Shown piece after piece: positions 1 to 8,194 of a stretch of DNA of 56,866 bases. The notes under the pieces were generated by a model. The model ran no database searches, had not been told where the DNA came from, and worked only from the letters and a program-made list of their open reading frames with translations. The stretch covers positions 1 through 56,866 of the forward strand of contig JAJFHQ010000063.1 of assembly GCA_021775525.1 (NCBI GenBank), read 5' to 3'. The DNA comes from Hyphomicrobiales bacterium. GTDB taxonomy: Bacteria > Pseudomonadota > Alphaproteobacteria > Rhizobiales > Methyloligellaceae. A program made the position numbers and the translations under genes. Positions within the stretch are counted from its first letter, which is position 1. Each line of letters opens with the position of its first letter.

Positions 1-2
1 AG

Positions 3-842
3 ACAAAGATTTCTGCAATGTTTACGCGCTTCTTTGATGCACCATGGTGGGGTCATGGGGTCGTTGACATGAGCGGTGGCCTACATGCCTTAAAGCCTGA
101 TGGATCGCTGCAGCCAATGAAGACCGATGGTGCCCCGAGGCTAAGGTATAAATCAGCGACACAGATTCTTTCACGAAACCGAAACCTGCGCGCTTCCGAT
201 GCTATCCCGCTTGTCCGCCTCAAGTCAGTTCTTGTCTGGAGCAACAGTTCCAGAGAGAAATCGGATAGGGGCTGGTATCTGATTGCTGAGGACAAGGTCT
301 GGCGGCGTGTTTCTGGATTGCCGTCCGAAAGCGTAGTACACACGACACACGATCCCGGTAACAACGGGATTTTGCTGGGCACCAGCACGGGTGTGTACCG
401 GCTGGATAAAGATAGCTCGGCGACCCCTCTGGCCGGAAATGAGACAGCACGAAATGCAATCTATGCCTTTGCGCGAAGCGTGGACGGGCGGTCGATATTG
501 GCTGGTGGGAATAAAGGTCTATTTCGTATTTCTCAAGAACTGGACCGCATCGAACCATGGCAAATGGAATTTCAAAAAGCCATCGGTTCCGTTAGCGCAT
601 TTACCAAGGCTGAGTTACAAGGGTTAGTCTTTGTACATGCATCTCTCGGCACCTATGCCATCAACGCCCAAGGTGAACTTAGCCGTGTCGATGCACTTTC
701 ACCGGCAAAGGGTGTATCTGGCCCAGTGGTTATCCCTAGATCCGGTCGGATGTTTGCTTTGCGGCGACGTGCCCCCAAAGGGGCTATGATATTTGGCATA
801 GGCAGAGAGACCATCCCCGAGAAATGTACATTGCTTGAGTGA
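3..842 (+). CDS. Propeller-like protein, 5' end outside the window
   Basis: The reading frame is open to the left edge of the window, so the first in-frame ATG at 18 need not be the true start. The product shows repeating blade-like segments such as GILLGTSTGVYRL and SILAGGNKGLFRI, which resemble two-component regulator propeller repeats (beta-propeller sensor blades). No enzymatic or transmembrane output domain is visible in the part present. The frame stops at TGA 840-842, directly before a tandem pair of palindromic repeats (846-920), so the gene may have lost its 3' part. It lies on the 3' side of tRNA-Phe, a common place for acquired DNA. The specific function is not recognised. Confidence 0.55.
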   Translation, partial: TKISAMFTRFFDAPWWGHGVVDMSGGLHALKPDGSLQPMKTDGAPRLRYKSATQILSRNRNLRASDAIPLVRLKSVLVWSNSSREKSDRGWYLIAEDKVWRRVSGLPSESVVHTTHDPGNNGILLGTSTGVYRLDKDSSATPLAGNETARNAIYAFARSVDGRSILAGGNKGLFRISQELDRIEPWQMEFQKAIGSVSAFTKAELQGLVFVHASLGTYAINAQGELSRVDALSPAKGVSGPVVIPRSGRMFALRRRAPKGAMIFGIGRETIPEKCTLLE

Positions 843-845
843 GTG

Positions 846-873
846 ATGTCCGCTATTGGCACAAAGCAGACAT
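846..873. repeat. Dispersed palindromic repeat, copy 1
   Basis: Arms ATGTCCGC (846-853) and GCAGACAT (866-873) flank a short loop containing TTGGCACAAA. The one mismatch between the arms becomes a G-U wobble in RNA read from the minus strand. The same unit recurs at 892, 19733, 20950 and 54297, with degenerate forms at 11203 and 20351. Confidence 0.75.
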
Positions 874-891
874 TTGATGCAGTGTGGAATA

Positions 892-920
892 ATGTCCGCT
901 TTTGGGGGTAAAGCAGACAT
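892..920. repeat. Dispersed palindromic repeat, copy 2
   Basis: Arms ATGTCCGC (892-899) and GCAGACAT (913-920) flank a loop beginning TTTTGGGGG. It lies 18 bp after copy 1 in the same orientation, forming a tandem pair just downstream of the truncated propeller-like gene. Confidence 0.75.
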
Positions 921-1130
921 GGCTCCCTACACATAAGGGCTTGCTGTCGGTTCTTTGCGTTTCTGCTGGTGGAAGATGCCGGCTTGGCGCGAACATCTCC
1001 AGAACATTTGTGCCATCCATGTGCCACGGAGCTGCCGTGAGCGCATCGTAATGTTTGGTACGTCACGAAGTAGCGCTTTGTAATTCTTGGGAATTTAGGG
1101 AAATGTGCGTGTGTCAGTGTGTGCCACAAG
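921..1130. other. Non-coding spacer between repeats and tRNA-Phe terminator
   Basis: No convincing gene is seen on either strand. Open frames across this stretch run through the palindromes and have no recognisable domain or ribosome-binding site. Confidence 0.5.
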
Positions 1131-1163
1131 AAAAAAGGCGGCCTGTTCTCATTTTGGCCGCCT
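1131..1163 (-). terminator. Rho-independent terminator of tRNA-Phe
   Basis: Read on the minus strand, an 8-bp perfect stem AGGCGGCC/GGCCGCCT with a 12-nt loop is followed by a run of T. It lies 28 bp after the tRNA-Phe 3' end, as expected for its transcript terminator. Confidence 0.85.
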
Positions 1164-1191
1164 AATTATCAGTTATTTCAAAGAGTTAGAG

Positions 1192-1267
<76 letters not shown>

Positions 1268-1353
1268 ACATCGCGCTTTCGTTTGTCTCGCAAGGCCAAT
1301 CGACTGTTGCCAATTGCCACCGCAAACCGGTCAAGACGGCTTGGCTTATAAGC

Positions 1354-1396
1354 AATCGTTTGAAGCGTGTCGAGTCGTCCTGACACGCCAAACGAT
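1354..1396 (-). terminator. Long imperfect hairpin downstream of yacG
   Basis: Two nested inverted repeats, ATCGTTT/AAACGAT outside and GCGTGTC/GACACGC inside, form one long hairpin 33 bp past the yacG stop. There is no clear T run, so it may be a processing or weak termination structure. Confidence 0.4.
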
Positions 1397-1428
1397 CTGC
1401 TCAAACGACATTGAAAAACAAGGCCCAA

Positions 1429-1656
1429 TCATTCTTTGTCCTCTGTCGTTCCCGCACCGCCACCAAGGCTGGCGGGGATCGCATATTGGCCCTTGAGCCA
1501 ACGGCCAAGATCGATGTCCGCGCAGTGCTTGGAACAAAAGGGGGAGTATTTCTCAACCACCGGCTTGTCGCAAAGCGCGCATTTGGAGCTGCCTTTCTTA
1601 CTCTTCGTGCCGTCCCCGCTGCTGCGACCGCCAGTCATTTTCTCCACCGGTTTCAT
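1429..1656 (-). CDS. yacG: DNA gyrase inhibitor / zinc-finger protein YacG
   Basis: This 75-residue protein carries the YacG zinc-binding pattern: Cys26-x2-Cys29 in KCALCDKPV and Cys41-x3-Cys45 in [13 protein letters not shown], followed by the family's [10 protein letters not shown] segment. YacG of E. coli binds GyrB and inhibits DNA gyrase. The N-terminal 20 residues are polar and probably disordered. The ATG overlaps the maf stop codon as ATGA, so translation is probably coupled to maf. It is the last gene of the infA-maf-yacG block, an order common in alphaproteobacteria. An internal Met at residue 7 is a possible alternative start. Confidence 0.9.
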   Translation of the reverse strand: MKPVEKMTGGRSSGDGTKSKKGSSKCALCDKPVVEKYSPFCSKHCADIDLGRWLKGQYAIPASLGGGAGTTEDKE

Positions 1657-2294
1657 GTGTCATCAACCTCGGCCGAATTCAGCCAGTTAAAATAGACCGG
1701 GAAACCCTCGCCCTGCAGCATGTTCACAACTTCCGTCAGCGGCAGGCCCACAACGTTGGTATAGGAGCCGACGATCTTGCGCACGAACGCCCCGGCGATG
1801 CCCTGGATGGCGTAAGCGCCGGCTTTGCCGCGCCATTCGCCCGACGCCAGGTAACTTTCAATTTCATCATTGCTCAGCCGCTTCATGCGCACCCGCGTCT
1901 CCACCACGAACTGGCGAAGCTCGCCGGTGGGCAGAACCATGCAGACGGCCGTATAGACCCGGTGTGAACGGCCCGAGAGCAGCTGGAGCGCGGCGGCCGC
2001 CTCATCCAGCCTGTCTGTCTTGGTGATCACCCGGCGCCCGACCGCTACCGTCGTATCGGCTGCAAGAATGAATGAGCCGCGCAATTTTTCATCACTGTTC
2101 ACCAGGCCAAAAGCGGTTTTTGCCTTGGCACGGGCAAGACGGCGCACCAGCGTGCGTGGCACTTCACCCTTTTTCGGGGTTTCATCTATGCTTGCGGGGC
2201 GCAGAAAGTCAGGTTCGATGCCAGCCTGCTGCAACAGGGCGAGACGACGCGGCGAGGCGCTGGCCAACACAAGCTTGGGCCGTCCCGGCGCCAC
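1653..2294 (-). CDS. maf: Maf-family nucleoside triphosphate pyrophosphatase
   Basis: The protein carries the Maf signature [20 protein letters not shown] near its N-terminus, SIDET shortly after, and [11 protein letters not shown], the conserved acidic loop. Maf proteins hydrolyse non-canonical or methylated NTPs to the monophosphate in the cytoplasm. I chose the GTG at 2294, five codons before the conserved core and preceded by AAGGG, giving 213 residues, which is normal for the family. An upstream in-frame ATG at 2399 would add a 35-residue basic extension and overlap infA by 41 bp, which I think less likely. The stop overlaps the yacG start. Confidence 0.88.
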   Translation of the reverse strand: MAPGRPKLVLASASPRRLALLQQAGIEPDFLRPASIDETPKKGEVPRTLVRRLARAKAKTAFGLVNSDEKLRGSFILAADTTVAVGRRVITKTDRLDEAAAALQLLSGRSHRVYTAVCMVLPTGELRQFVVETRVRMKRLSNDEIESYLASGEWRGKAGAYAIQGIAGAFVRKIVGSYTNVVGLPLTEVVNMLQGEGFPVYFNWLNSAEVDDT

Positions 2295-2358
2295 GCGTTT
2301 GCCCTTGCGCGAAGACGCTTTCGCGCCCTGCGTTGGCTTCGCTTTGCGCGAGAATGCC

Positions 2359-2577
2359 TTACTTGAAGCGGTAAGTAATGCGGCCTTTGGTGAGATCATA
2401 GGGTGTCATTTCGACCAGAACCTTGTCGCCCGCCAGGACACGGATTCTGTTCTTGCGCATACGTCCGGCGGTGTGAGCTATAATTTCATGCTCGTTCTCG
2501 AGTTTGACCCGAAACGTTGCATTGGGCAGCAATTCCGAGACCACGCCCGGAAACTCCAGTAGTTCTTCCTTTGCCAT
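2359..2577 (-). CDS. infA: Translation initiation factor IF-1
   Basis: The 72-residue protein begins [20 protein letters not shown] and ends [19 protein letters not shown], an end-to-end match to IF-1, a single S1/OB-fold protein that occupies the ribosomal A site during initiation. The ATG at 2577 has a purine-rich AAGGGAG Shine-Dalgarno element about 6 nt upstream. A longer frame from 2637 exists but adds residues foreign to the family. The gene is followed by maf and yacG and preceded by a small phosphatase gene. Confidence 0.97.
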   Translation of the reverse strand: MAKEELLEFPGVVSELLPNATFRVKLENEHEIIAHTAGRMRKNRIRVLAGDKVLVEMTPYDLTKGRITYRFK

Positions 2578-2676
2578 ATATCTCCCTTCCTTTAGAGTTG
2601 TCGGCGCGACAATGGGCGCGGAGGGACGCAAAATCAAGGATATTGCTTAGCTCACTCAACTCAAGATTCGCAAAGC

Positions 2677-3135
2677 TCATACCACCGGTCCGCCAGACAG
2701 CGCAAAACGCGTCTTGATGCGCTGGATCAACTGGTCCCTGCAGGCACGGTACTCACCCATGATCTGATCGCGGCTGCCGCTGGCGAGCGAGGGATCAAGC
2801 GTCGGCCAGTATTCCACTTCCACGGCCATGGTTCGCGTCAATTCCAGCGCCTGGTGATGCGCTTCCGGAGTGAGTGAAACGATCATATCAAACGATGTGT
2901 CGTGCAAATCCGAGAGCTGAATCGGCTCGTGGGCCGATATATCAATGCCGATCTCCTCCATGATGGAAATGGCGAACGGGTCGTTTTCCCCTGACCGCAC
3001 TCCGGCTGATTTGGCGTAGACCTTCATATTCGTCAGATGCCGCATGAGGGCGGAGGCCATGGGTGAGCGTATTGCGTTCATGTTGCACGCGAACAGAACC
3101 GCGCCCGGCAATCCGGCAGATTTGGGCTCCGCCAC
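2677..3135 (-). CDS. Low-molecular-weight protein tyrosine phosphatase-like protein
   Basis: This 152-residue protein has the P-loop C-x5-R-S as CNMNAIRS (Cys17, Arg23) at the N-terminus, and TLDPS late in the sequence, consistent with the general-acid Asp loop of LMW-PTP/ArsC-fold enzymes. Its fold predicts phosphotyrosine phosphatase or arsenate reductase-type chemistry, but the substrate is unknown. It starts with GTG at 3135, preceded by AAGGG. It lies 3 bp after UPF0262 and shortly before infA, a placement repeated in many alphaproteobacteria. Conserved synteny with hisD and infA suggests a housekeeping role rather than arsenic resistance. Confidence 0.85.
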   Translation of the reverse strand: MAEPKSAGLPGAVLFACNMNAIRSPMASALMRHLTNMKVYAKSAGVRSGENDPFAISIMEEIGIDISAHEPIQLSDLHDTSFDMIVSLTPEAHHQALELTRTMAVEVEYWPTLDPSLASGSRDQIMGEYRACRDQLIQRIKTRFALSGGPVV

Positions 3136-3138
3136 GTT

Positions 3139-3633
3139 CTAACCCTTCCAATGCAGCGCGCAGATCAGCGTGAACAGTCGGCGCGCCGTATCGAAGTCTG
3201 TCGTGATCTTTCCCTCCAGGCGCTTCATCAACAGCTGGCTGCCTTCATTGTGCAGTCCCCGCCGGCCCATATCGAGCGCCTCGATACGACTCGGTGGCGC
3301 TGTCTTGATGGCGTCGTAATAGCTTTCGCAAACAAGAAAATAGTCCTTAACCATCTTGCGGAAGGGGGACAGCGAAAGCATGAAACTGGTGATGGGTTTC
3401 TGGTTTACATCACCTACGGCGAACACGAGCCGGTTTTCCGCTATGGACAACAGCAGGCTGTAAGGCCCCTCGTCACGGTCTTCCAGCGCGAAAACATTCT
3501 CTTCCAGAAGATCGAAGATGGCGACCTTGCGCTCATGCTCGATATCGGCCGTGGTCCGCCCGACCGACTTCTCGTCGAGAGTGATCTCAACAAGACGCGA
3601 GGTTTCTTCGGGCGTATCAGCGCCGCCGGTCAT
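3139..3633 (-). CDS. UPF0262 family protein
   Basis: This 164-residue soluble protein matches the alphaproteobacterial UPF0262 family, with segments such as [27 protein letters not shown] and [16 protein letters not shown] text (here [15 protein letters not shown]). No catalytic motif, signal peptide or membrane segment is visible and the function is unknown. The ATG at 3633 has AAGGAG 8 nt upstream. It follows hisD by 37 bp and precedes the LMW phosphatase gene by 3 bp, so the three are probably co-transcribed. Confidence 0.9.
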   Translation of the reverse strand: MTGGADTPEETSRLVEITLDEKSVGRTTADIEHERKVAIFDLLEENVFALEDRDEGPYSLLLSIAENRLVFAVGDVNQKPITSFMLSLSPFRKMVKDYFLVCESYYDAIKTAPPSRIEALDMGRRGLHNEGSQLLMKRLEGKITTDFDTARRLFTLICALHWKG

Positions 3634-3670
3634 GGCGGCACTCCTTGCCGGTCAGTGTTAAGCCCATTCT

Positions 3671-4969
3671 TCAGCGCTCCTTATTGAGGCGGATCGAGAC
3701 CGAGCGGGCATGCGCTTCGAGCCCTTCCGCCTTGGCAATCGCCATGGCGCTCGGGGCCAAGGCGTTGAGGCTATCGGGTCCGAGCTTCAGGATAGAGGAG
3801 CGTTTCATAAAATCGAGAACGCCAAGGCCTGAAGAAAATCGAGCACTGCGCGCAGTCGGCAAAACGTGGTTGGAACCGGCCACATAATCACCGATCGCTT
3901 CGGGAGTGTAACGCCCCAGGAATATAGCTCCGGCATTGCGGATATTCGCCATCAGGTCCTCGGGGTCCTCGGTGGCGATTTCCAGATGTTCAGGTGCCAC
4001 ACGGTCAATCAGTGGCGGCGCGTCATCAAGGGATTTGACAATGATGACCGCACCGAAATTTTTCCAGCTTTTACCTGCAATTTCACCACGCGGCAGTTGA
4101 CCGAGTTGACGTTCCAACGCCCCGCACACCGCCTCGCCAAATGCAGCATTATCGGTAATCAGGATCGATTGTGCGGAGGCGTCATGTTCTGCCTGCGCAA
4201 GCAAATCAGCGGCAATCCAGTCCGGATCATTCTGGGCATCCGCCACCACCAGCACTTCCGATGGGCCCGCGATCATGTCAATGCCGACCGTGCCGAACAC
4301 CTGGCGCTTGGCTGCGGCCACGTAGGCATTGCCGGGGCCCACGATGACATCAACCGGCGCAACGGTTTGCGTGCCGAATGCCAGCGCCGCAATTGCCTGC
4401 GCTCCTCCAACACGGTAGATTTCCTCAACTCCGGCCAGACGGGCCGCAGCGAAGACCAACGGGTTTAATTCGCCATTAGGTGTCGGCACCACCATGGCGA
4501 TACGCCCCACGCCCGCCACTTTTGCCGGCACTGCGTTCATCAGTACGGAACTGGGATAACTGGCCGTGCCACCGGGCACATAGAGACCCGCCGCCTCGAC
4601 TGCTGTCCAGCGATGTCCAAGCTCCGCACCAGTCGCGTCTTTATATAGATCATCCCCAGGGATCTGGCGCTGATGGTGCGCAACAATCCGCTCATGGGCA
4701 AATTCGAGTGCCTGGTGCGTGTCGGTATCGACCTGCGCCACTGCCGCGTCAATTTCTGCCTCGCTCACAGCGATCCCGCGCTCGTTCAAATTCATATGGT
4801 CGAAACGCTGTGTCAGCTCAATCAGGGCCGCGTCGCCGCGTGCACGCACATCATCGATGATGGCCCGCACTGCCGCATCGACGTCTTCAGAGACTTCGCG
4901 CTTGGCCGCCAGCAAATCCGAGAATCGTTCCTCGAAATCACCTGCGGTGCTGTCCAGCAGCATGACCAT
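3671..4969 (-). CDS. hisD: Histidinol dehydrogenase
   Basis: The 432-residue product is full length for HisD, the zinc enzyme that oxidises L-histidinol to L-histidine with two NAD+ in the last steps of histidine synthesis. Recognisable blocks are AGLYVPGGTASYPSSVLMN, RVGGAQAIAALAFGT, DVIVGPGNAYVAAAKR, DMIAGPSEVLV, AQAEHDASAQSILIT, DRVAPEHLEI and DYVAGSNHVLPT, which include the metal- and substrate-binding Gln, His and Asp positions. The start at 4969 has AAGGA about 7 nt upstream; an ATG two codons later is an alternative. It is flanked by DUF2948 (11 bp upstream) and UPF0262. Confidence 0.97.
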   Translation of the reverse strand: MVMLLDSTAGDFEERFSDLLAAKREVSEDVDAAVRAIIDDVRARGDAALIELTQRFDHMNLNERGIAVSEAEIDAAVAQVDTDTHQALEFAHERIVAHHQRQIPGDDLYKDATGAELGHRWTAVEAAGLYVPGGTASYPSSVLMNAVPAKVAGVGRIAMVVPTPNGELNPLVFAAARLAGVEEIYRVGGAQAIAALAFGTQTVAPVDVIVGPGNAYVAAAKRQVFGTVGIDMIAGPSEVLVVADAQNDPDWIAADLLAQAEHDASAQSILITDNAAFGEAVCGALERQLGQLPRGEIAGKSWKNFGAVIIVKSLDDAPPLIDRVAPEHLEIATEDPEDLMANIRNAGAIFLGRYTPEAIGDYVAGSNHVLPTARSARFSSGLGVLDFMKRSSILKLGPDSLNALAPSAMAIAKAEGLEAHARSVSIRLNKER

Positions 4970-4980
4970 GGGGGTATTCC

Positions 4981-5448
4981 TTAGGTCCCGGCGGCCTGAT
5001 CGCCGTCGTCTTCATGTTCGGGCTTGAGTTTGGTCTTCCACACTGGGCCCAGATCCCTCAATTCCGCTTCGATGCATTCGACATGGAGGCGGATCGCCCC
5101 ATCGCCGGCAAAGGTCAGCGTTACATGGCCTTCGGGCTTGTCGGTTTCCTCAAACTGAACCGCCAGCAATTCCAGCACGGCTTCTTTTGCGTTTTGCTCG
5201 ACGCCCTGGATTTGAACGCCCAGCACGCGGTCAAATCGAAACGCGGATCGGCGGCGCTGGAAACCTTTTTTCGGTGCGCCCTCGCCGTCACTGACGCCTT
5301 CCCAGTCAAACCGGTTGGCAACCATGGCAAAGCGCTTCTCGGCCGGGATATAGGCGAGGTCGGCAATACGCAGCACGGCGTCTTGAAGATGCGCGGACAT
5401 GACCTGCAGGTCTTCCTCGTCCAAGGCTAAAAGTTTCAAAGGCTCCAT
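4981..5448 (-). CDS. DUF2948 family protein
   Basis: This 155-residue soluble protein begins MEPLKLLALDEEDLQVMSAH and continues with LQDAVLRIADLAYIP and RFAMVANRFDWE, typical of the DUF2948 family restricted mainly to alphaproteobacteria. Its function is unknown. The ATG at 5448 fits the family start better than the TTG at 5460. It lies immediately upstream of hisD and is probably in the same operon. Confidence 0.88.
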   Translation of the reverse strand: MEPLKLLALDEEDLQVMSAHLQDAVLRIADLAYIPAEKRFAMVANRFDWEGVSDGEGAPKKGFQRRRSAFRFDRVLGVQIQGVEQNAKEAVLELLAVQFEETDKPEGHVTLTFAGDGAIRLHVECIEAELRDLGPVWKTKLKPEHEDDGDQAAGT

Positions 5449-5486
5449 GGCTTCAACCAATTCTCAATTCAGGGCGTCTTGCACCC

Positions 5487-5510
5487 GGCGCGGGTTTGCA
5501 GGTCCGCGCC
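5487..5510 (-). terminator. GC-rich hairpin downstream of murA
   Basis: A perfect 7-bp inverted repeat GGCGCGG/CCGCGCC with a 10-nt loop lies in the 114-bp gap between murA and DUF2948. There is no T run after it on the minus strand, so intrinsic termination is uncertain. Confidence 0.35.
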
Positions 5511-5562
5511 TGTGATAGCGGTGAAGAGGCGTTCTGGCAACGGGGAGGCGTGATGATTACGT

Positions 5563-6852
5563 CTAAGATGTCAGGCGCTCTATTTGCGCGCCGCAACGGC
5601 CGAGCTTTTCCTCGATACGTTCAAACCCGCGATCAAGGTGGTAGACCCGGTTGATGACGGTCTCGCCTTCCGCCACCAGACCGGCAATGACAAGGGATAC
5701 GGAAGCCCGCAGATCGGTTGCCATGACTTGCGCCCCATGCAGATTTTTTACGCCTGAAACACGCGCCAAATCGCCATCAAGGTCTATCTCGGCACCCAGC
5801 CGGGCCAATTCCTGCACATGCATGAAACGGTTCTCGAAAATGGTTTCGCGGATATTGGATGTGCCATCAGCCACCGACATCAATGCCATCAGTTGAGCCT
5901 GAAGATCCGTGGGGAATCCGGGAAATGGTTGTGTTTCAACATTGACCGGTTTCAACCCTGCGCCGTTGCGCGCAACCCGGATACCGGAATTGGTGACTGT
6001 AATCTCAACACCAGCATCACGCAGAACGTCGAGCGCTGCTTCCAGCAGGTCCGCGCGGGCATTGTCGAGCATGACGTCTCCGCCTGTCGCCGCCACTGCC
6101 ATTGCGTAGGTGCCTGTTTCAATTCGGTCAGGCAGAACGCTGTGAACCGCGCCCTTGAGTTCATCTGCCCCTTGTATTGTGAGCGTGGAGGTTCCGATGC
6201 CGTCAATCTGCGCGCCCATTTTCACGAGGCAATCGGCAACATCACCCACCTCTGGCTCGCGCGCCGCATTCTCGATTACGGTCTCGCCCTTGGCCAGTGT
6301 CGCGGCCATGAGCGCATTGTGAGTGGCGCCAACAGAGACCTTTGGAAAGCTGATACGTCCCCCCTTCAGGCCTGATGACGCGTTGGCGATTACATAACCG
6401 CCTTCCAGTTCAATCTCCGCCCCGAGTGCGCGCAGCGCGTCGAGATGCAGATCAACCGGGCGCGTACCGATGGCACAGCCTCCGGGCAGCGAAACCTTCG
6501 CTTCTCCCATGCGGGCCACAAGCGGGCCGAGCACCCAGAAGCTGGCGCGCATGCGCGACACCATTTCGTAAGGCGCGAGTGTGTCGACAATTTCATGCGC
6601 CGTCAGCTTAAAGGTCTGCGAGTGCCCATCACTCTGTCCGGGCCGTTTGCCGGCAATCGCCAGGTCGACGCCGTGATTGCCCAGGATGCGCGCAAGCTGC
6701 ACCACGTCCGCCAGTTGAGGCACATTCTCAAGTGTGAGTGTCTCGGGCGTCAGCATGCTGGCGATCATGAGGGGCAGAGTCGCATTCTTTGCACCGCTGA
6801 TCGGGATCGTACCCTCGAGCCGCGATCCGCCTATGACCTTAATTCTGTCCAT
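5563..6852 (-). CDS. murA: UDP-N-acetylglucosamine 1-carboxyvinyltransferase MurA
   Basis: This is a 429-residue EPSP synthase-like transferase that adds enolpyruvate to UDP-GlcNAc, the first committed step of peptidoglycan synthesis. The N-terminus [20 protein letters not shown] is followed by AKNATLPLM; the active-site loop reads [16 protein letters not shown], with the Cys that is the target of fosfomycin. Later blocks include [28 protein letters not shown] and the C-terminal [17 protein letters not shown] chose the ATG at 6852 because it matches the family N-terminus; in-frame starts upstream to 6906 would add up to 18 residues. Fosfomycin sensitivity would be expected from the Cys. Confidence 0.97.
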   Translation of the reverse strand: MDRIKVIGGSRLEGTIPISGAKNATLPLMIASMLTPETLTLENVPQLADVVQLARILGNHGVDLAIAGKRPGQSDGHSQTFKLTAHEIVDTLAPYEMVSRMRASFWVLGPLVARMGEAKVSLPGGCAIGTRPVDLHLDALRALGAEIELEGGYVIANASSGLKGGRISFPKVSVGATHNALMAATLAKGETVIENAAREPEVGDVADCLVKMGAQIDGIGTSTLTIQGADELKGAVHSVLPDRIETGTYAMAVAATGGDVMLDNARADLLEAALDVLRDAGVEITVTNSGIRVARNGAGLKPVNVETQPFPGFPTDLQAQLMALMSVADGTSNIRETIFENRFMHVQELARLGAEIDLDGDLARVSGVKNLHGAQVMATDLRASVSLVIAGLVAEGETVINRVYHLDRGFERIEEKLGRCGAQIERLTS

Positions 6853-6965
6853 GATACCAACACCATTTCCGTTTCGAGACGCTGCTGCCATGCGGCGCGG
6901 CGACAATTCTCAACCTTGATCTAACGCTGCGGCCAGAAGCCCGCAACTCAGGCGCGGCACTAGCG

Positions 6966-7115
6966 TTACCGGCGGTCGTTCTCATTGGCCTCAGTATCGC
7001 GGTATGTGCCAGCGTCTTTTGCCTTCACCTTGCGCCGTTTCAGGTTGGCGCGCAATTCAGCCGCCAGCCGGTCCTTGCGTTCACTACCGGTGCTTTTACC
7101 GCCCTTGCCGCTCAC
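6966..7115 (-). CDS. Small basic protein of 49 residues after FecR gene, before murA
   Basis: An unlisted GTG-start frame encodes 49 residues: MSGKGGKSTGSERKDRLAAE, then LRANLKRRKVKAKDAG, ending in NENDRR. It is strongly basic in the middle with a predicted amphipathic helix. A GGGG tract lies just upstream of the GTG. Similar short Lys/Arg-rich proteins sit upstream of murA in other alphaproteobacteria, as I recall from general knowledge. It is on the same strand as murA, 113 bp upstream, and could share its transcript. The function is unknown; nucleic-acid or ribosome contact is only a guess from composition. Confidence 0.65.
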   Translation of the reverse strand: MSGKGGKSTGSERKDRLAAELRANLKRRKVKAKDAGTYRDTEANENDRR

Positions 7116-7141
7116 TCTAGCCCCGATATTCCAATGTGCAT

Positions 7142-8194
7142 CTAGTCGCCAGGAGCCGGTTGCACGCTCACACTCGCCTTCAACGGGGCAAGCTGTGCCT
7201 GTGACTTCACAGACGCAATTCCCTGCTCATTCCACTCGGCCAGTGTGGTCATTTTCAGGCCGAGTTCAGCGTAGTTTACACCGTAGAAGCCATTGGGCAT
7301 CACTTCCACGGCCTGTTTAAAGACCGGATCGCGTAACAGGTCCTGCGCCATGACGCCGATTCGAACCCTGTCTTCCCAGAGATATTTGAAGGCATAAATT
7401 CTGTGTCCGTTCTCAAGGGTTGCAAGATATTCAATATCGCGTTTGAGCTGCGCGTCGGATGAGCTAATAGTTCCACCGGTTTTGCCGGTCCTAGGCGGCA
7501 CGTCCGGGAAATTGATTTCAACATCCCGGCTATCGATCGCATCGTTAAATTGGTTGCGTTGGTCTTCGGTTGCCTTTTCCGTATCCAGGATAAATTCGTG
7601 CCCGCTCTCGATATCCAGCGTCCGGCCCGTCCAGGGGCTGGGGCCGGTGACTGCGCCATTGCTCGCCACGGTAATGTACTGCCCGGCATTCAGAGTGACC
7701 GTTGTCCCATTGGCAGTCGTCACGACGACCGAGCCCTCCACGATAACCAGTAAAAGGCTATTGGCACTCATGAACCCTTCGACAATTGTCCCGCGCAAAC
7801 CCACCGTGGCAACCGGTGTCTTGATGGTGTAGCCGCCTGGCTTCACCGAGCCGGAAACAAAACGGAACGTGCCCTGCAAAACATTGACGACCACGTCGCC
7901 GGACTTGCTGTTCGGATCGTAAACGAACTTGTCCAGCTTAACCCGCGCGTTCGCTCCGATGGTCATGCTGGTTTCGTCACGGAAGAGAAGCTGGGCCGAG
8001 CTTTCAGCGCCGGATGTAATCATCTCATTGTGGAAAATGCCCGTGCCCACATTGATGACACGACTGGCGCCGCCATTAGAGCCGCTGACGGAATTCTTGA
8101 CCACGGAGGCAACGCCGATACGCGCCGCATGGATCTCGCCTGCGCCTGCAAGCAGCGCAAAGGCCAGCAAGATGAGTGTGGTAAAGCGCAGCAT
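7142..8194 (-). CDS. Exported FecR-domain protein with C-terminal peptidase S74 domain
   Basis: This 350-residue protein has a Sec signal peptide (residues 1-24, ending IHAA), with no lipobox Cys. Residues about 45-180 form a FecR/OmpA-associated beta domain (ITSGAESSAQLLFRDETSMT, TPVATVGLRGT). Residues 246-320 match the peptidase S74 intramolecular chaperone domain: Ser246-Asp-x-x-Leu-Lys251 followed by RDIEYL, then YAFKYLWEDRVRIGVMAQD and VNYAELGL. In phage tail proteins this Ser-Lys dyad, spaced five residues apart, cleaves the chain just before the Ser after trimer folding. The ATG shares one base with the stop of the upstream barrel gene (TGATG), so the two are translationally coupled. 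No sigma-factor or TonB receptor gene is nearby, so ordinary FecR signalling is unlikely. Confidence 0.8.
   Translation of the reverse strand: MLRFTTLILLAFALLAGAGEIHAARIGVASVVKNSVSGSNGGASRVINVGTGIFHNEMITSGAESSAQLLFRDETSMTIGANARVKLDKFVYDPNSKSGDVVVNVLQGTFRFVSGSVKPGGYTIKTPVATVGLRGTIVEGFMSANSLLLVIVEGSVVVTTANGTTVTLNAGQYITVASNGAVTGPSPWTGRTLDIESGHEFILDTEKATEDQRNQFNDAIDSRDVEINFPDVPPRTGKTGGTISSSDAQLKRDIEYLATLENGHRIYAFKYLWEDRVRIGVMAQDLLRDPVFKQAVEVMPNGFYGVNYAELGLKMTTLAEWNEQGIASVKSQAQLAPLKASVSVQPAPGD

Noticed and set aside
653..1129. Minus-strand 158-codon frame across the tandem palindromes
   Set aside because: Its sequence is largely made by the repeats and has no recognisable domain or ribosome-binding site.
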